DNA of 64,000 nt from Sphingobacteriales bacterium (GTDB taxonomy: Bacteria; Bacteroidota; Bacteroidia; Chitinophagales; UBA2359): assembly GCA_016700115.1 (NCBI GenBank), contig CP064999.1, positions 4,216,001 to 4,280,000 of the forward strand. Reading direction: 5' to 3'. The position numbers and the translations under genes are program-made. Below, piece after piece: positions 44,902-54,500 of this stretch (the stretch's first letter is position 1; each line of letters opens with the position of its first letter). The notes under the pieces are model-generated. The model was not told the origin of the DNA. It did not search any database and saw only the letters and a program-made list of their open reading frames with translations.

Positions 44902-45507
44902 ATGATACTTCCAATTGTTGCTATAGGCGACCCCGTTTTACGAAAAACAGGAACTGACATTTCAAAGGATTATCCAAATCTTCCGGATTTGATTGTTAAT
45001 ATGTTTGAAACTATGTATAACGCCAAAGGTGTTGGGCTGGCTGCCCCTCAAATCGGATTATCTATTCGCCTTTTTTTAGTGGATACTCTTCAACTAAAAA
45101 ACAAACCCGGTCATAAAACGGACGAATCAGATGATGAAGATTTGAAAGATGAGTTTCCAGTTAAAAAAGTGTTTATCAATGCAAGAATTCTTGAAAAAAG
45201 CGGTAAGATCATTTCTTACAACGAAGGATGTTTGAGTATTCCGGGTGTTCGGGAAAATGTAAAACGTTCTGATACTGTGTCTGTCAGATACATGGATGAA
45301 ACATTTACTGAACATACCGAAACCTTTACCGGATTAACCGCCAGGGTCATTTTACACGAATATGATCATATAGAAGGGATTTTGTTTACCGACCACCTTT
45401 CACCTCTTAAAAAACAGTTATTAAAAAAACGCCTCGAGAGAATTGGAAAAGGCATTGTGGATATAGAATATCGGATGCGATTTCCCAATATGCCCAAAAG
45501 GCGCTGA
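44902..45507 (+). CDS. def: Peptide deformylase
   Basis: 201 residues. It removes the formyl group from the N-terminal Met of new proteins using a metal ion. Motif 1 GVGLAAPQIG is at 43-52, motif 2 NEGCLSIPG carries the metal Cys, and motif 3 HEYDHIEGILF gives His-Glu-x-x-His. A Glu/Asp-rich insert (DESDDEDLKDE) lies between motifs 1 and 2. Cytoplasmic, probably co-transcribed with ruvX. Confidence 0.96.
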   Translation: MILPIVAIGDPVLRKTGTDISKDYPNLPDLIVNMFETMYNAKGVGLAAPQIGLSIRLFLVDTLQLKNKPGHKTDESDDEDLKDEFPVKKVFINARILEKSGKIISYNEGCLSIPGVRENVKRSDTVSVRYMDETFTEHTETFTGLTARVILHEYDHIEGILFTDHLSPLKKQLLKKRLERIGKGIVDIEYRMRFPNMPKRR

Positions 45508-45560
45508 TATTTAAAAAAAACAGGAGTTTATTTCAACATTTCTGGTCTATATAGTTTGTT

Positions 45561-47042
45561 TTACTCGTTGAAATACATCCCGGATTTCCGCCCGAAATTA
45601 TCATCCGTTGGAAGATCGTCAATGGTTGGTGCCCACCCTTTTTGGTTATTGATTCTCATTTGCCAACGTGGATCTTTAACTTCTCCCCTTGCGTCGGAAT
45701 GGATTAAATCAAAATTGTTGGAGGCAATTATTGTTTTCACAAACACAAATTTAATGTTGGTTTGTTTGTTGTTTAATCTGTAATAATGCCAGATTTCATA
45801 AGGAAGCGAACCTGCTTCGGCCGGTACTGAAACAAAGTCATTGGGGTTGCCATATTTTAGAAAAACCCTCCCTCTGTCTGTTTCAAATCCATGTAACTTT
45901 AATGTTTTATAAGTTGTTTCCACGTAATCGGCCTTTTCCCGGTAGATTGAAAATCCAAGAGCAGGGTCGAGTGGTTCTTGTTGTCGCCAAAATGCACTAA
46001 GTGTTCTTCGGATAATTTCTGTATTATTAGAAGCCAAAGCATTGAAAGCAAATTGATTAGCTTGATCAGATGCAATTGGAGCAATAGAGGCTAAGTAAAA
46101 TTTTACCTGATCATCTGTTAATTGGTTTATATAATCATCGGCTACATCCGGTAAATCATCCGGAGTTTTTGCCTGTGAAAACAAAACTTCATTTTTATTT
46201 TGTTCTATTGGGTTGTTTCTATAAAAGGTTACGGCGTTTTCATTTAAAACCTCGTTTTGTTTGTTCCGAATTTCAATCCATAAAAAATAATTTCCTGATG
46301 GTAAAGTGCTGATGTCCAACTCAGCCATCAAAATATTAGCAGATTCAGCTTTAAGTTTCTTAAATTTCTTCAGGTTATTGACGACTGTTTTCCTGCTGTT
46401 TACAACCGAAAAAGTGTACATAAAATCGGCATCTTTACCCAAAATCTTATCCGCATTGTAAACCTCAGCATAAAAGGACAACGTTTTCTGGTCAGAAGGA
46501 TAATAACCCAATACATTTGGAACGAGATTATATCCGTGTTTACTGTATTTTGTTTCTTCTGTGGCTTGTTCCAGCCCATTCACTAAAATAACATCTGACA
46601 TTGAAATCTGAACATCATCTTTTGCAGTTTGCTCAATGATTAGATCTGCTTTACGGTTAACGGTACTGTTGGGAACATGAACATCATTAAAAATCACTTC
46701 CAGATTATAGGTTCCTGCACCAAGTTCAAACCGTTTAAGATCAAACAAATCAAAGCGAAGTTGTGTGCTGTCGGCAACAGCACGACTTTGTAATATGTAT
46801 CTGTCAAATTGAACTATTTGTTCCTGACGGTTAAAAATAAGGGTGATTTCAACCTCTGCCTGAAATTCTTTCTCAGGTGTTTGAACATAAGCTACTGAAT
46901 TTCCGGGAATTAAAATATACACTTCGGCGTAACTGCTTTGATTGGGCGGATAAAACAATGCATAATCAACAATGGGATTAACTGCCTGAACAAAGCCAAA
47001 AGGCATCAGAAAAGCAAAAAGCAGGTAGTATAGCTGTTTCAT
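45561..47042 (-). CDS. GWxTD domain protein, secreted
   Basis: 493 residues, signal peptide 1-20 (ends VQA). The N-terminal half is beta-sandwich. From about 355 comes the GWxTD-type domain: REKADYVETTYKTLKLHG then GFETDRGRVFLKYGNPNDF, in which the Trp of GWxTD is replaced by Phe. It ends with WQMRINNQ and a short acidic tail. The family is common in Bacteroidota and Acidobacteria, and its function is unknown. A second, canonical member is encoded at 62.5 kb. No partner gene is adjacent. Confidence 0.85.
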   Translation of the reverse strand: MKQLYYLLFAFLMPFGFVQAVNPIVDYALFYPPNQSSYAEVYILIPGNSVAYVQTPEKEFQAEVEITLIFNRQEQIVQFDRYILQSRAVADSTQLRFDLFDLKRFELGAGTYNLEVIFNDVHVPNSTVNRKADLIIEQTAKDDVQISMSDVILVNGLEQATEETKYSKHGYNLVPNVLGYYPSDQKTLSFYAEVYNADKILGKDADFMYTFSVVNSRKTVVNNLKKFKKLKAESANILMAELDISTLPSGNYFLWIEIRNKQNEVLNENAVTFYRNNPIEQNKNEVLFSQAKTPDDLPDVADDYINQLTDDQVKFYLASIAPIASDQANQFAFNALASNNTEIIRRTLSAFWRQQEPLDPALGFSIYREKADYVETTYKTLKLHGFETDRGRVFLKYGNPNDFVSVPAEAGSLPYEIWHYYRLNNKQTNIKFVFVKTIIASNNFDLIHSDARGEVKDPRWQMRINNQKGWAPTIDDLPTDDNFGRKSGMYFNE

Positions 47043-47447
47043 GTGTTTAAATTTAAATGGCTTGGTAAAATATCAGCGGAGTGTTTTTAAGTATATCAAC
47101 AGGATATGTTGTTAAAACGTTAAAATGTACTTCATGCGTTGCCTTAAATGTGAATTTTAGTAAAAAAAGGTTTCCATAGTACAGTTATTGTAACAACAAT
47201 GAAATATGCTCAAAAATACATAAAAACAAGAACCATTGTATGTTGAGCATACCTCGCTTTATGAAGTACCACAAGTTCTAATCTAAGTAAAAGGACACAG
47301 ATGGTGTTCTTTTATTTTTACAATTTTGAATTAATCAATCATCATTTTGCCCAACTTTACCCAATGATGGAAGTATTGCATTGAACAACAGACATTTTAT
47401 TTTTTACTACCTTTGTGCCGGTTGAATTCAAATCACAAAATCCCGCC
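47043..47447. other. Intergenic region, 405 bp
   Basis: Divergent spacer. Besides the promoter word at 47408-47415 it contains a 9-bp inverted repeat (gtacttcat at 47127, atgaagtac at 47261) 125 bp apart and a small hairpin gtatg-ttgag-catac at 47238-47252. No gene is seen. Confidence 0.4.
47408..47415 (+). promoter_or_regulatory. Putative -7 promoter element TACCTTTG
   Basis: Exact TAnnTTTG. A TTG lies 24 bp upstream (47381-47383), slightly beyond the usual spacing. It overlaps the possible GTG start at 47415 and so argues for ATG 47448. Confidence 0.5.
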
Positions 47448-49148
47448 ATGTTGTTTAATCAAGCCTTTAAAAGCATCAGACGTGTCAGAGAAATCGTGCG
47501 TGTATTGGTGAAATATGGGTTTGAAGACGTAGTATCGAATACTATCCTTATCAACTTTGTTCCAAAAAAACAACGATTACAATGGGTAAGAGAAGAGCGC
47601 CCAGTTTTTGATTTCAGTCGTTGGGAACGCATCCGAATGGTTTGTGAAGAATTGGGAGCAACCTTTATTAAGTTGGCACAAGTGTTGAGTAATCGTCCCG
47701 ATGTTTTGCCTGATCAATTGATTTTTGAACTTCAGAAACTGCAAAACGAAGTTCCCCCTTTTTCATTTGAAAAAGCCAAACAAATAATAGAATCTGAACT
47801 TGGAAAACCGCTACACGAAGTTTTTGAATATTTCAATGACCATCCTATTGGATCGGCATCAATTGGACAAGTGCACCGTGCACGTCTAAAAAACGGGCAT
47901 GAAGTGGTGGTTAAGGTTCAACGCCCTGAAGTCGCAGGTTTAATAGAAACAGACCTGAACATTATTAAAGTAGTAGTTGCCAGAGGAGAGAAATTTTTTG
48001 AACGCAACGGCATTATTAATCTTATTGATGTTGTCGAGGCGTTTGAAAGAAGCATGCAAAAAGAGCTGGACTATTCAAACGAAGCCCGAAACATTAAAAT
48101 GTTCAGGGCTACATTTAGGAAACAAACCAAATTTTTTGCTCCTGCAGCCTATAAAGAATACAGCACTAAAAAAGTGCTTACGCTGGAGTATGTGAAGGGT
48201 TGCAAAATTACAGATGTAGCACAATTAAAAGCATGGAATTTAGATCCTGCCAAAATTGCTGAAACAGGTATTGACATCTATCTTACTCAGATTTTTGAGT
48301 ATGGAATTTTTCATGCTGACCCACATCCCGGAAACGTATTAGTCAGAGAAGACGGGGTGATTTGTTTGATTGATTTTGGAATGGTGGGCAAATTGATGAA
48401 GAAAGATAAAATGGCATTTGCCGGTATCTTTGTTGGGATGGCTCAACAAAATCCAAAAATGACTGCTGATAGTTTGCGTGCTTTGGCTATTGATGACAAT
48501 ATAACCGATATGCGAACCTTTGAATATGATTTGAATGAAATCATAGAAGATTTTGCTACCCTTGATGTGAGTGAATCGAATATGGCAGAGTTTTCGGATC
48601 GGTTACAACAAGTTATCTATCATCATCGCATTCGTTTGCCCGGGGGTGTTTTTATTATCTTACGTGCATTGGCTATTTTAGAAGGTATCGGAAAATTAAT
48701 TCACCCCAATTTTAATACTTCTGAATTTATTGAGCCTTATGGACGCAAATTATTATTAGAAAAATATTCTCCTCAAAATTTGGGTTCTGAGGCTTTTTCG
48801 TTAAGTGCAAAATTGCTCTCGTTTCTTCAAACTTTTCCTGCCGAACTCAATGATATTATGGTTCGTGCCCGAAAAGGGAAATTGACCATACAAATAGAAC
48901 ACAGAGGCTATGAACAAGCACTGAACCGGTTAGACAGATCTGTTAACAGGTTAATCCTTTCAATTATTATTGTTGGGTTGCTGTTATCCTCTGCGATTAG
49001 TATGACTATTATCACCGGATCTAATATCAACATGTTAATTACAGAGAGCGGGATACCTTATCTCAGTTTTTTGGGTTTTATTATAGCCTCAGTTTTGGGA
49101 CTTTTACTGATGTATGCAGTTTTGAGAAGCCGAACACCCAGAAATTAG
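47448..49148 (+). CDS. AarF/UbiB/ABC1-family atypical kinase
   Basis: 566 residues from ATG 47448. Kinase-like fold: the UbiB motif KxGQ appears as Lys-Leu-Ala-Gln in GATFIKLAQVLSNRPDVLP, the Ala-rich loop as PIGSASIGQVHRA, the catalytic HRD-equivalent as FHADPHPGNVL, and DFG in LIDFGMVGK. Two hydrophobic helices (about 505-560) anchor it in the membrane. UbiB-type proteins support quinone or other lipid synthesis or transport. The Gly-to-Ala change in KxGQ is worth noting. The next gene is a tiny membrane protein. Confidence 0.93.
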   Translation: MLFNQAFKSIRRVREIVRVLVKYGFEDVVSNTILINFVPKKQRLQWVREERPVFDFSRWERIRMVCEELGATFIKLAQVLSNRPDVLPDQLIFELQKLQNEVPPFSFEKAKQIIESELGKPLHEVFEYFNDHPIGSASIGQVHRARLKNGHEVVVKVQRPEVAGLIETDLNIIKVVVARGEKFFERNGIINLIDVVEAFERSMQKELDYSNEARNIKMFRATFRKQTKFFAPAAYKEYSTKKVLTLEYVKGCKITDVAQLKAWNLDPAKIAETGIDIYLTQIFEYGIFHADPHPGNVLVREDGVICLIDFGMVGKLMKKDKMAFAGIFVGMAQQNPKMTADSLRALAIDDNITDMRTFEYDLNEIIEDFATLDVSESNMAEFSDRLQQVIYHHRIRLPGGVFIILRALAILEGIGKLIHPNFNTSEFIEPYGRKLLLEKYSPQNLGSEAFSLSAKLLSFLQTFPAELNDIMVRARKGKLTIQIEHRGYEQALNRLDRSVNRLILSIIIVGLLLSSAISMTIITGSNINMLITESGIPYLSFLGFIIASVLGLLLMYAVLRSRTPRN

Positions 49149-49241
49149 ATGTTATCACCTTTTAGCTTTATCAGAACTTTTAATGCTTGTAGTTGGTTGT
49201 TTGGTATATATTCATCACCTGAAAACATAAAAACAATAAGC

Positions 49242-49421
49242 ATGGAAAAAGTTATTTATATAGTTGTAGCTGTAGTGTTGCTGATAATCTTGTTTAAAAT
49301 TCTGCGTATCGTGTTTTATGTAGCTTTAGTGGTTTTTGTATTTTATTTTATTTATGATCAAGTTAAAGACAAAATTCCTACGGGGCGAAACAAAAACAAA
49401 AGGGATATAGAGATTAAATAA
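49242..49421 (+). CDS. Small membrane protein, 59 residues
   Basis: From ATG 49242; the longer frame starting 49149 is less likely. A hydrophobic region (about 3-38) long enough for two helices (VIYIVVAVVLLIILFKILR, IVFYVALVVFVFYFIYD) is followed by a basic tail (KNKNKRDIEIK-like). No known family. It follows the AarF kinase gene by 93 bp on the same strand and may be co-transcribed. Confidence 0.55.
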   Translation: MEKVIYIVVAVVLLIILFKILRIVFYVALVVFVFYFIYDQVKDKIPTGRNKNKRDIEIK

Positions 49422-49629
49422 AAAGCAAAGTAGTTTAGAACAATTGAGGCTTTAATAATTTTTCACAATCATTCTTCTGAATTCAACGATTTTTAAATTT
49501 TAGAAACGAACCAAAGTTTGCTTCATTATCTTTAAAAATGGCAATTTTATTCAATAAAAAAGCAATTTTTTTAAGTAAAACAAGACTTTTTTTTGTTATT
49601 ATTGCTTTATTTTTGTATAGAATATTAAT

Positions 49630-50730
49630 TTAAAGGGCTATTCTATCATAAAAAGCCACCAACTTTTTTTCTTCCATCTGCCAGTTAACTACTTTTCTGG
49701 CTTCGAGGCAATTCTGACGTAATCTTTCATAATATTCCTCGTTAGAAAGCAATTCATTGACCTTTGCAGCGATATAAAGCGGATTTATATCTTCTAAAAT
49801 CACTGCCACTTCAAATTCATCATTGATGCGCTTATATTCCGGAAAATTGACACAAAGTTGAGGCACTCCGGCATGGAAATAGTCAAAAAACCTGTTTGCC
49901 AGCGAATAATAGTAGCTCTCACCTTCACGACTGAAAAAAGTAAATCCCAATGTAGCATTGAGGGTAATTTGTCTAAGTTGATCCGGTTGGATAAAACCAA
50001 AAAATCGGACTTTATTTTCCAATCCAAATTTGCTTACTAAGTTTACACAATCATCAAAAACATCCCCCTTTCCACAGATATACAACTTGCAATTTTCAAT
50101 AAATAACATGGCTTCTATCATTTCCTCAACTCCTCTGCCAACATTTACCGCCCCCTGGTATAAAATGTATTTTTCCTGACCATTCTTTTTAGAAATCGTT
50201 TCATCTCTTAACACCGCTGCATTTCTGATGATTTCAAAAAAAGTTCCATATTCATACCTGAACATATCGGCATAAGACTGATTGATGGTATATGCATAAC
50301 GGGTTCTTGGGACAATAATTCGCTCTACTGTTTTCCACACCCATTTAACCACCGGACGGTTAATAATCTCTGGCAATTGAGTAAAATATTCATGTGCGTC
50401 ATAGACGTGTGGCTTTCTTTTAATCTTTGCAGCTATAAAATTAGGTACCAGCGTATCCAAATCTGTAGCACCGTAAATATCATACCGGTGAGTTAACAAA
50501 TGCCAAAGCAATCTCAGGTTATAAAAAAAATAAAATAGTTTTCCTTTGTTGAAAAAAAGGGTTAGCCTTATTTGCCGGTAATTTCTTTCAGGCAATGGTT
50601 TTACTTTTTCAATCACTCTGCCAATTAAAGTTACCCGATAGCCTGCATTGCTCAAAGAAGTACAAATTCGCTGCATTCTTTGGTCGTAATGCAAGTCATT
50701 GATGACGGTGAAAACAATATGTGGTTTCAT
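49630..50730 (-). CDS. Glycosyltransferase family 4
   Basis: 366 residues with a GT-B fold. The N-terminal domain has VINDLHYDQRMQRICTSL and YDIYGATDLDTLVPN, then HVYDAHEYFTQLPE. The C-terminal nucleotide-sugar domain has ILYQGAVNVGRGVEEMIEAM, LYICGKGD, RFFGFIQPDQL and a Glu-x7-Glu-like stretch near the end (EYKRINDEFEVAV). A cytoplasmic enzyme that extends a surface glycan; sugar and acceptor are unknown. Single gene. Confidence 0.9.
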   Translation of the reverse strand: MKPHIVFTVINDLHYDQRMQRICTSLSNAGYRVTLIGRVIEKVKPLPERNYRQIRLTLFFNKGKLFYFFYNLRLLWHLLTHRYDIYGATDLDTLVPNFIAAKIKRKPHVYDAHEYFTQLPEIINRPVVKWVWKTVERIIVPRTRYAYTINQSYADMFRYEYGTFFEIIRNAAVLRDETISKKNGQEKYILYQGAVNVGRGVEEMIEAMLFIENCKLYICGKGDVFDDCVNLVSKFGLENKVRFFGFIQPDQLRQITLNATLGFTFFSREGESYYYSLANRFFDYFHAGVPQLCVNFPEYKRINDEFEVAVILEDINPLYIAAKVNELLSNEEYYERLRQNCLEARKVVNWQMEEKKLVAFYDRIAL

Positions 50731-50876
50731 TGGTTTTTTCTACTTAGTATTCAAGATCAGTTTCAACCTTTATTTAATTCCTTTAAAAATAGATGTGATT
50801 CTGATGGATTGAATAAATTTGTTGCTGATTCGTGTTTTTAATGATACAGTTTGTTTATTAACCTTATGGAATAACT

Positions 50877-51236
50877 ATGCTGCCAAAAGTAACCCAACTT
50901 TTTGAACTTCCACAAATTTTGCCCGATGCGGCTTTCGAACCTGAGATATTTGAAACATTAGCAGAAGGCAATGGCATAAAAATAGAACGGATTATCTCTA
51001 AAGGACATGTAACCAAATCTGAATTTTGGTATGAACAAAATACTGATGAATGGGTAATGCTGCTTCAGGGAACAGCAATACTGTTGTTTGATCAAGATTC
51101 GGGAGAAGAATTAACCCTTCATACAGGTCAGGCCATTTTAATACCGGCCTATAGAAGGCATAGAGTAATTTTTACCTCAACAAAGCCTCCTTGTGTCTGG
51201 CTGGCTATTCATGCAAATTTTACAAATGCTTCTTAG
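50877..51236 (+). CDS. Cupin-fold protein
   Basis: 119 residues. A small beta-barrel cupin: EFWYEQNTDEWVMLLQGTAI (52-71) and later GQAILIPAYRRHRVIFT with the second cupin His. The first-motif His is partly replaced, so metal binding is uncertain. Related small cupins lack a known function. It converges on the TlpA-like lipoprotein gene with a 30-bp gap. Confidence 0.85.
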   Translation: MLPKVTQLFELPQILPDAAFEPEIFETLAEGNGIKIERIISKGHVTKSEFWYEQNTDEWVMLLQGTAILLFDQDSGEELTLHTGQAILIPAYRRHRVIFTSTKPPCVWLAIHANFTNAS

Positions 51237-51266
51237 TATTTTGATTTAAGTTTTCTGAACATCATT

Positions 51267-52559
51267 TCAACTGCTTTCCTTTAGAAGTTCCTGTAAAAGT
51301 TTGTGAATTTCCTGTTTGTATGTTTCAAATTCAATGCCTGTTGCAGGTCCCATAAATCCGGTATGAATTTTTCTGATATTCCCCTGTCTGTCTAAAAACA
51401 AAGTAGTCGGAAAAGAAGTAAAACTATTTAAAACCGGGAATGCCTCTAAAGCTTTTGATTTAGAAGCTTTTCCGCCATAAACGACCGGATATTGAATATT
51501 GAAATGTTTGATATATCTTTCAATGGCAGGCTTTGCTTTGTCTAAAGATTCTCCGGCTTCAAAAGCTACCGCAATTATTTCGAGTCCTTTATCTTTATAC
51601 TGATCATACAAATCAACATAAAATGCAGTTTCATCCATACAATTAGGGCACCAAGTTCCCATAATCTGAACTAATGTAACTTTGTTGTTAAACTGTTCAT
51701 CTGTCAATGATACCTGTTTGTTCGATATGTCAGGTAAAGTAAAAACAAGTTTATTTTTGTTAGATTTTAATCGGGTAAGTTCGAAAGGATCGGGCATCGA
51801 AACTGTATCATCTCTGATCCCTATCCATATTTCATGTGAGTGATTTCCTGACCAAAAATGGCCGTCCAAATCGCCTTCGTCATTGACATAAGCTTTAAAA
51901 AGAAAAGCATGAGCACCATCAAAACAGGATAACATTAAATCTCTGTCCGCTATAATGCCTTCCAGAAAGCGATAATCTCCTGTAGAGGTTAAAAAAGTCC
52001 CGGTTACTTTTGTTCCTTCCTGTTCAAACACGCCTATAGCATCTGTTTTGCTTTTCTTGTCATCGGCAATAAACATAACCGCCCAACGCCCACTGACAGT
52101 GGCATTATATTCGGCTATTGGGGCATCAAATCTTGTACTATCCCCAAATATGGCATAAAAATCAAGTTGATAATCGGGACCTTTTGCATAATTAAACCAA
52201 CTGCCTAAAATTCTTCTATCGTTAAATTTCCCTTTTATCTGAGAGCCAAAAACCGGCAAAGTAATTGTAATAGAATCTTCAACTATTGAGATATCCGTTA
52301 CTTTTATTCTTTCATCTGCATTGATGATATCCAATTTATAAGTATTGTCCGGATTTCTAAACAAATCAAAATTAAAAGGCAAAGTTTCAGTTTCTGAAAG
52401 ACGCAAAGTTGCCCTCCATCTGCCTTCAGACAATACTCGTTTGGGGCTATCATCCCGGGTCTTATTTGAGTCAGTCCGGTTATTTTGGCAAGAGTTAAAG
52501 TTAAACATCATTAAAAACAAAAAAAAAGGAATTGCGTTTTTAAAAGTTTTAAAAGGCAT
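51267..52559 (-). CDS. TlpA/ResA-like thiol-disulfide lipoprotein
   Basis: 430 residues. Lipobox FNFNSC gives lipidated Cys24. Residues about 45-255 are beta-rich (GRWRATLRLSETETLPFNFD, VTGTFLTSTGDYRFLEGI), as in the N-terminal domain of Bacteroidota TlpA proteins. The thioredoxin domain (270-430) has Cys304-Pro-Asn-Cys307 in QIMGTWCPNCMDE and the cis-Pro in FTSFPTTLFLDRQG. It is likely membrane-anchored and reduces Cys-containing proteins such as c-type cytochrome precursors outside the cytoplasm. Confidence 0.9.
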   Translation of the reverse strand: MPFKTFKNAIPFFLFLMMFNFNSCQNNRTDSNKTRDDSPKRVLSEGRWRATLRLSETETLPFNFDLFRNPDNTYKLDIINADERIKVTDISIVEDSITITLPVFGSQIKGKFNDRRILGSWFNYAKGPDYQLDFYAIFGDSTRFDAPIAEYNATVSGRWAVMFIADDKKSKTDAIGVFEQEGTKVTGTFLTSTGDYRFLEGIIADRDLMLSCFDGAHAFLFKAYVNDEGDLDGHFWSGNHSHEIWIGIRDDTVSMPDPFELTRLKSNKNKLVFTLPDISNKQVSLTDEQFNNKVTLVQIMGTWCPNCMDETAFYVDLYDQYKDKGLEIIAVAFEAGESLDKAKPAIERYIKHFNIQYPVVYGGKASKSKALEAFPVLNSFTSFPTTLFLDRQGNIRKIHTGFMGPATGIEFETYKQEIHKLLQELLKESS

Positions 52560-52616
52560 ATTTGTTCAAAGCTTGAAGTTGTTGTCAAGAATTAACAGTT
52601 TGAAAAAGAAAATATA

Positions 52617-54428
52617 TCAGAATTTTTCACCCATCCAATCTTTATAGATTTCCTTTTGTAAAGATGTGGCTTGTTGAAGTTTTTCAATTTTGTAGTTGTA
52701 CTCTTCTAATGATTCCAACTGAACAGAAATGTTTTTAATAATTCCGGAACGATTGACTAAAAAAGAAACCGTATCGCCAACCTGATACCGGGAAATAGTA
52801 TTTTTTAAATCATTTTCTGAATTTACTCTGAAATCGTTGATTGCCAAAATTTCATCATTAACACTTAGTCCGAATTTGTAAGCACAACTACCTCTTTTAA
52901 TTTTGCTGATGATAAGCTGATTATTGGTAAGATTTGTGTTAATCCCCAAGGCAGGTCCTTTGTTGTTCGCATTATTGACCAATTGCAAGCCTGCATAATT
53001 CAAATACTTGTTATAATCCATCAACTTGGTATCATATACATGGTCGCTAAAGAAAGTTTTCATCGGAACTCCCGCAACTTTTTCAACTCCCTGAATAAAT
53101 TCCTGTTCAGAAAAACCTCTGCTTTGTTTTTTGTAATATTCGGCATAAAGAAACCGCATCACATCGTCTAAATTTTTTTTACCCTTGGTTTCGTTTCTGA
53201 TGGCAAGGTCTAACATTGCTGCCAACACTGCACCTCCGTTATAATAGCTGACTGTTGTATTATCTGAGTTTTCATCAGGCCGGTAATATTTTATCCAGGC
53301 ATCTAAACTTGATTCGGCCAGATTTTGAACCAAAGTTCCCGGTTTGCTGTCAACCCCTGCAATATTACCTGCCAATATTCCTAAGTAGGTTTTTGCGTCC
53401 AGCACATTTGCACGTTTTAAAATCAAATCATCATAATAACTGGTAAATCCTTCGGCAACCCAAAGCAACCGAGTATAGTTTTCTGATTCATAATCAAATG
53501 GGCCGAGTTCAATGGGTCTTAGCCGTTTCACATTCCAAAGGTGAAAATATTCATGTGCCACTAATCCCAACCATTTTTGATAATTGCTTTCAGGCTCAAA
53601 GCCCCAACGCGGGTTCATCAAAGCTGTTGAATGCAGATGTTCCAAGCCTCCACCCATACTTTGTGTATTAATTTGCAAGAAAGTATAATCTGAGCAGGGA
53701 TGTTCGCCAAAAATCGCAGTAGCTGCCTCTAAAATTGGAGGAATATCTTTGGCCATTTTTTCAATTTTGTGATTTCCGGGACCGGAAACCGCTAAAACAT
53801 GAGGAATTCCCGCAGCCATAAAATTAATCACTTCATGATTGCCAATTAAGATTGGTGAATCAGCCAATGTATCATAATCAGGTACTTGAAGTGTCCAATT
53901 ATTGTTTGTGTTGACCGGCTTTAAGGCAGTTGAAATTTGTTTCCATTCACCATAAGGTTTAATTTTTAATGTCGAAGGGATTTGCTGATGTCCATCAACG
54001 TACATAAATACACTGCTTGGGCTTATAAATGCCATTTCAGAGTCTAAAAAACTGGTTCTTACGCTTAACTCGAACGAATAAACCTGATATTTTACTTTGA
54101 TTGCTCCGGAAGATCCGATATCATTAATGCACCAGGTATTTTTCTGAGTTTTTATATGTGGAAGTTCAATTCCTTTTTCATCGGTAACCGAAAAGCCATC
54201 AACTTTCCTCGAAAATTCTCTGACTAAATAAGAACCCGGAGTCCAGACAGCCATTTTTAAGCACAATGAATCTGTTTTTAAATTAGAAATATTCATTTCT
54301 ACCGTAAAATAATGGGTACTCGGTTCATCCATTGCAACCGAATAAGACAAAGTTGGTTGTGCAAGCATATTTAATGCGAAAAGGTTAATTAAAAGTATAG
54401 TTAATAAGGAAATCTTTTTGGATATCAT
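52617..54428 (-). CDS. M61 glycyl-aminopeptidase-like metallopeptidase with PDZ
   Basis: 603 residues from ATG 54428; the in-frame 18-residue extension lies upstream of the promoter word and is rejected. Signal peptide 1-23 (ends MLAQ). N-terminal beta domain to about 200, then the catalytic domain with HEYFH at 292-296 (zinc) and Glu326 in WVAEGFTSYY. A PDZ domain occupies about 500-585 (SKIKRGSCAYKFGLSVNDEI). It cleaves peptides in the periplasm. All zinc and catalytic residues are present. Single transcription unit. Confidence 0.93.
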   Translation of the reverse strand: MISKKISLLTILLINLFALNMLAQPTLSYSVAMDEPSTHYFTVEMNISNLKTDSLCLKMAVWTPGSYLVREFSRKVDGFSVTDEKGIELPHIKTQKNTWCINDIGSSGAIKVKYQVYSFELSVRTSFLDSEMAFISPSSVFMYVDGHQQIPSTLKIKPYGEWKQISTALKPVNTNNNWTLQVPDYDTLADSPILIGNHEVINFMAAGIPHVLAVSGPGNHKIEKMAKDIPPILEAATAIFGEHPCSDYTFLQINTQSMGGGLEHLHSTALMNPRWGFEPESNYQKWLGLVAHEYFHLWNVKRLRPIELGPFDYESENYTRLLWVAEGFTSYYDDLILKRANVLDAKTYLGILAGNIAGVDSKPGTLVQNLAESSLDAWIKYYRPDENSDNTTVSYYNGGAVLAAMLDLAIRNETKGKKNLDDVMRFLYAEYYKKQSRGFSEQEFIQGVEKVAGVPMKTFFSDHVYDTKLMDYNKYLNYAGLQLVNNANNKGPALGINTNLTNNQLIISKIKRGSCAYKFGLSVNDEILAINDFRVNSENDLKNTISRYQVGDTVSFLVNRSGIIKNISVQLESLEEYNYKIEKLQQATSLQKEIYKDWMGEKF

Positions 54429-54460
54429 AATACAAATTAGTTTACTGAATTCAAAACAAA

Positions 54461-54468
54461 CAAAGATA
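54461..54468 (-). promoter_or_regulatory. Putative -7 promoter element TATCTTTG
   Basis: Exact TAnnTTTG on the minus strand, 32 bp before the M61 ATG at 54428. Confidence 0.5.
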
Positions 54469-54500
54469 CAGTAATCTGTCATTCTAAAAAATGAAGGAGG

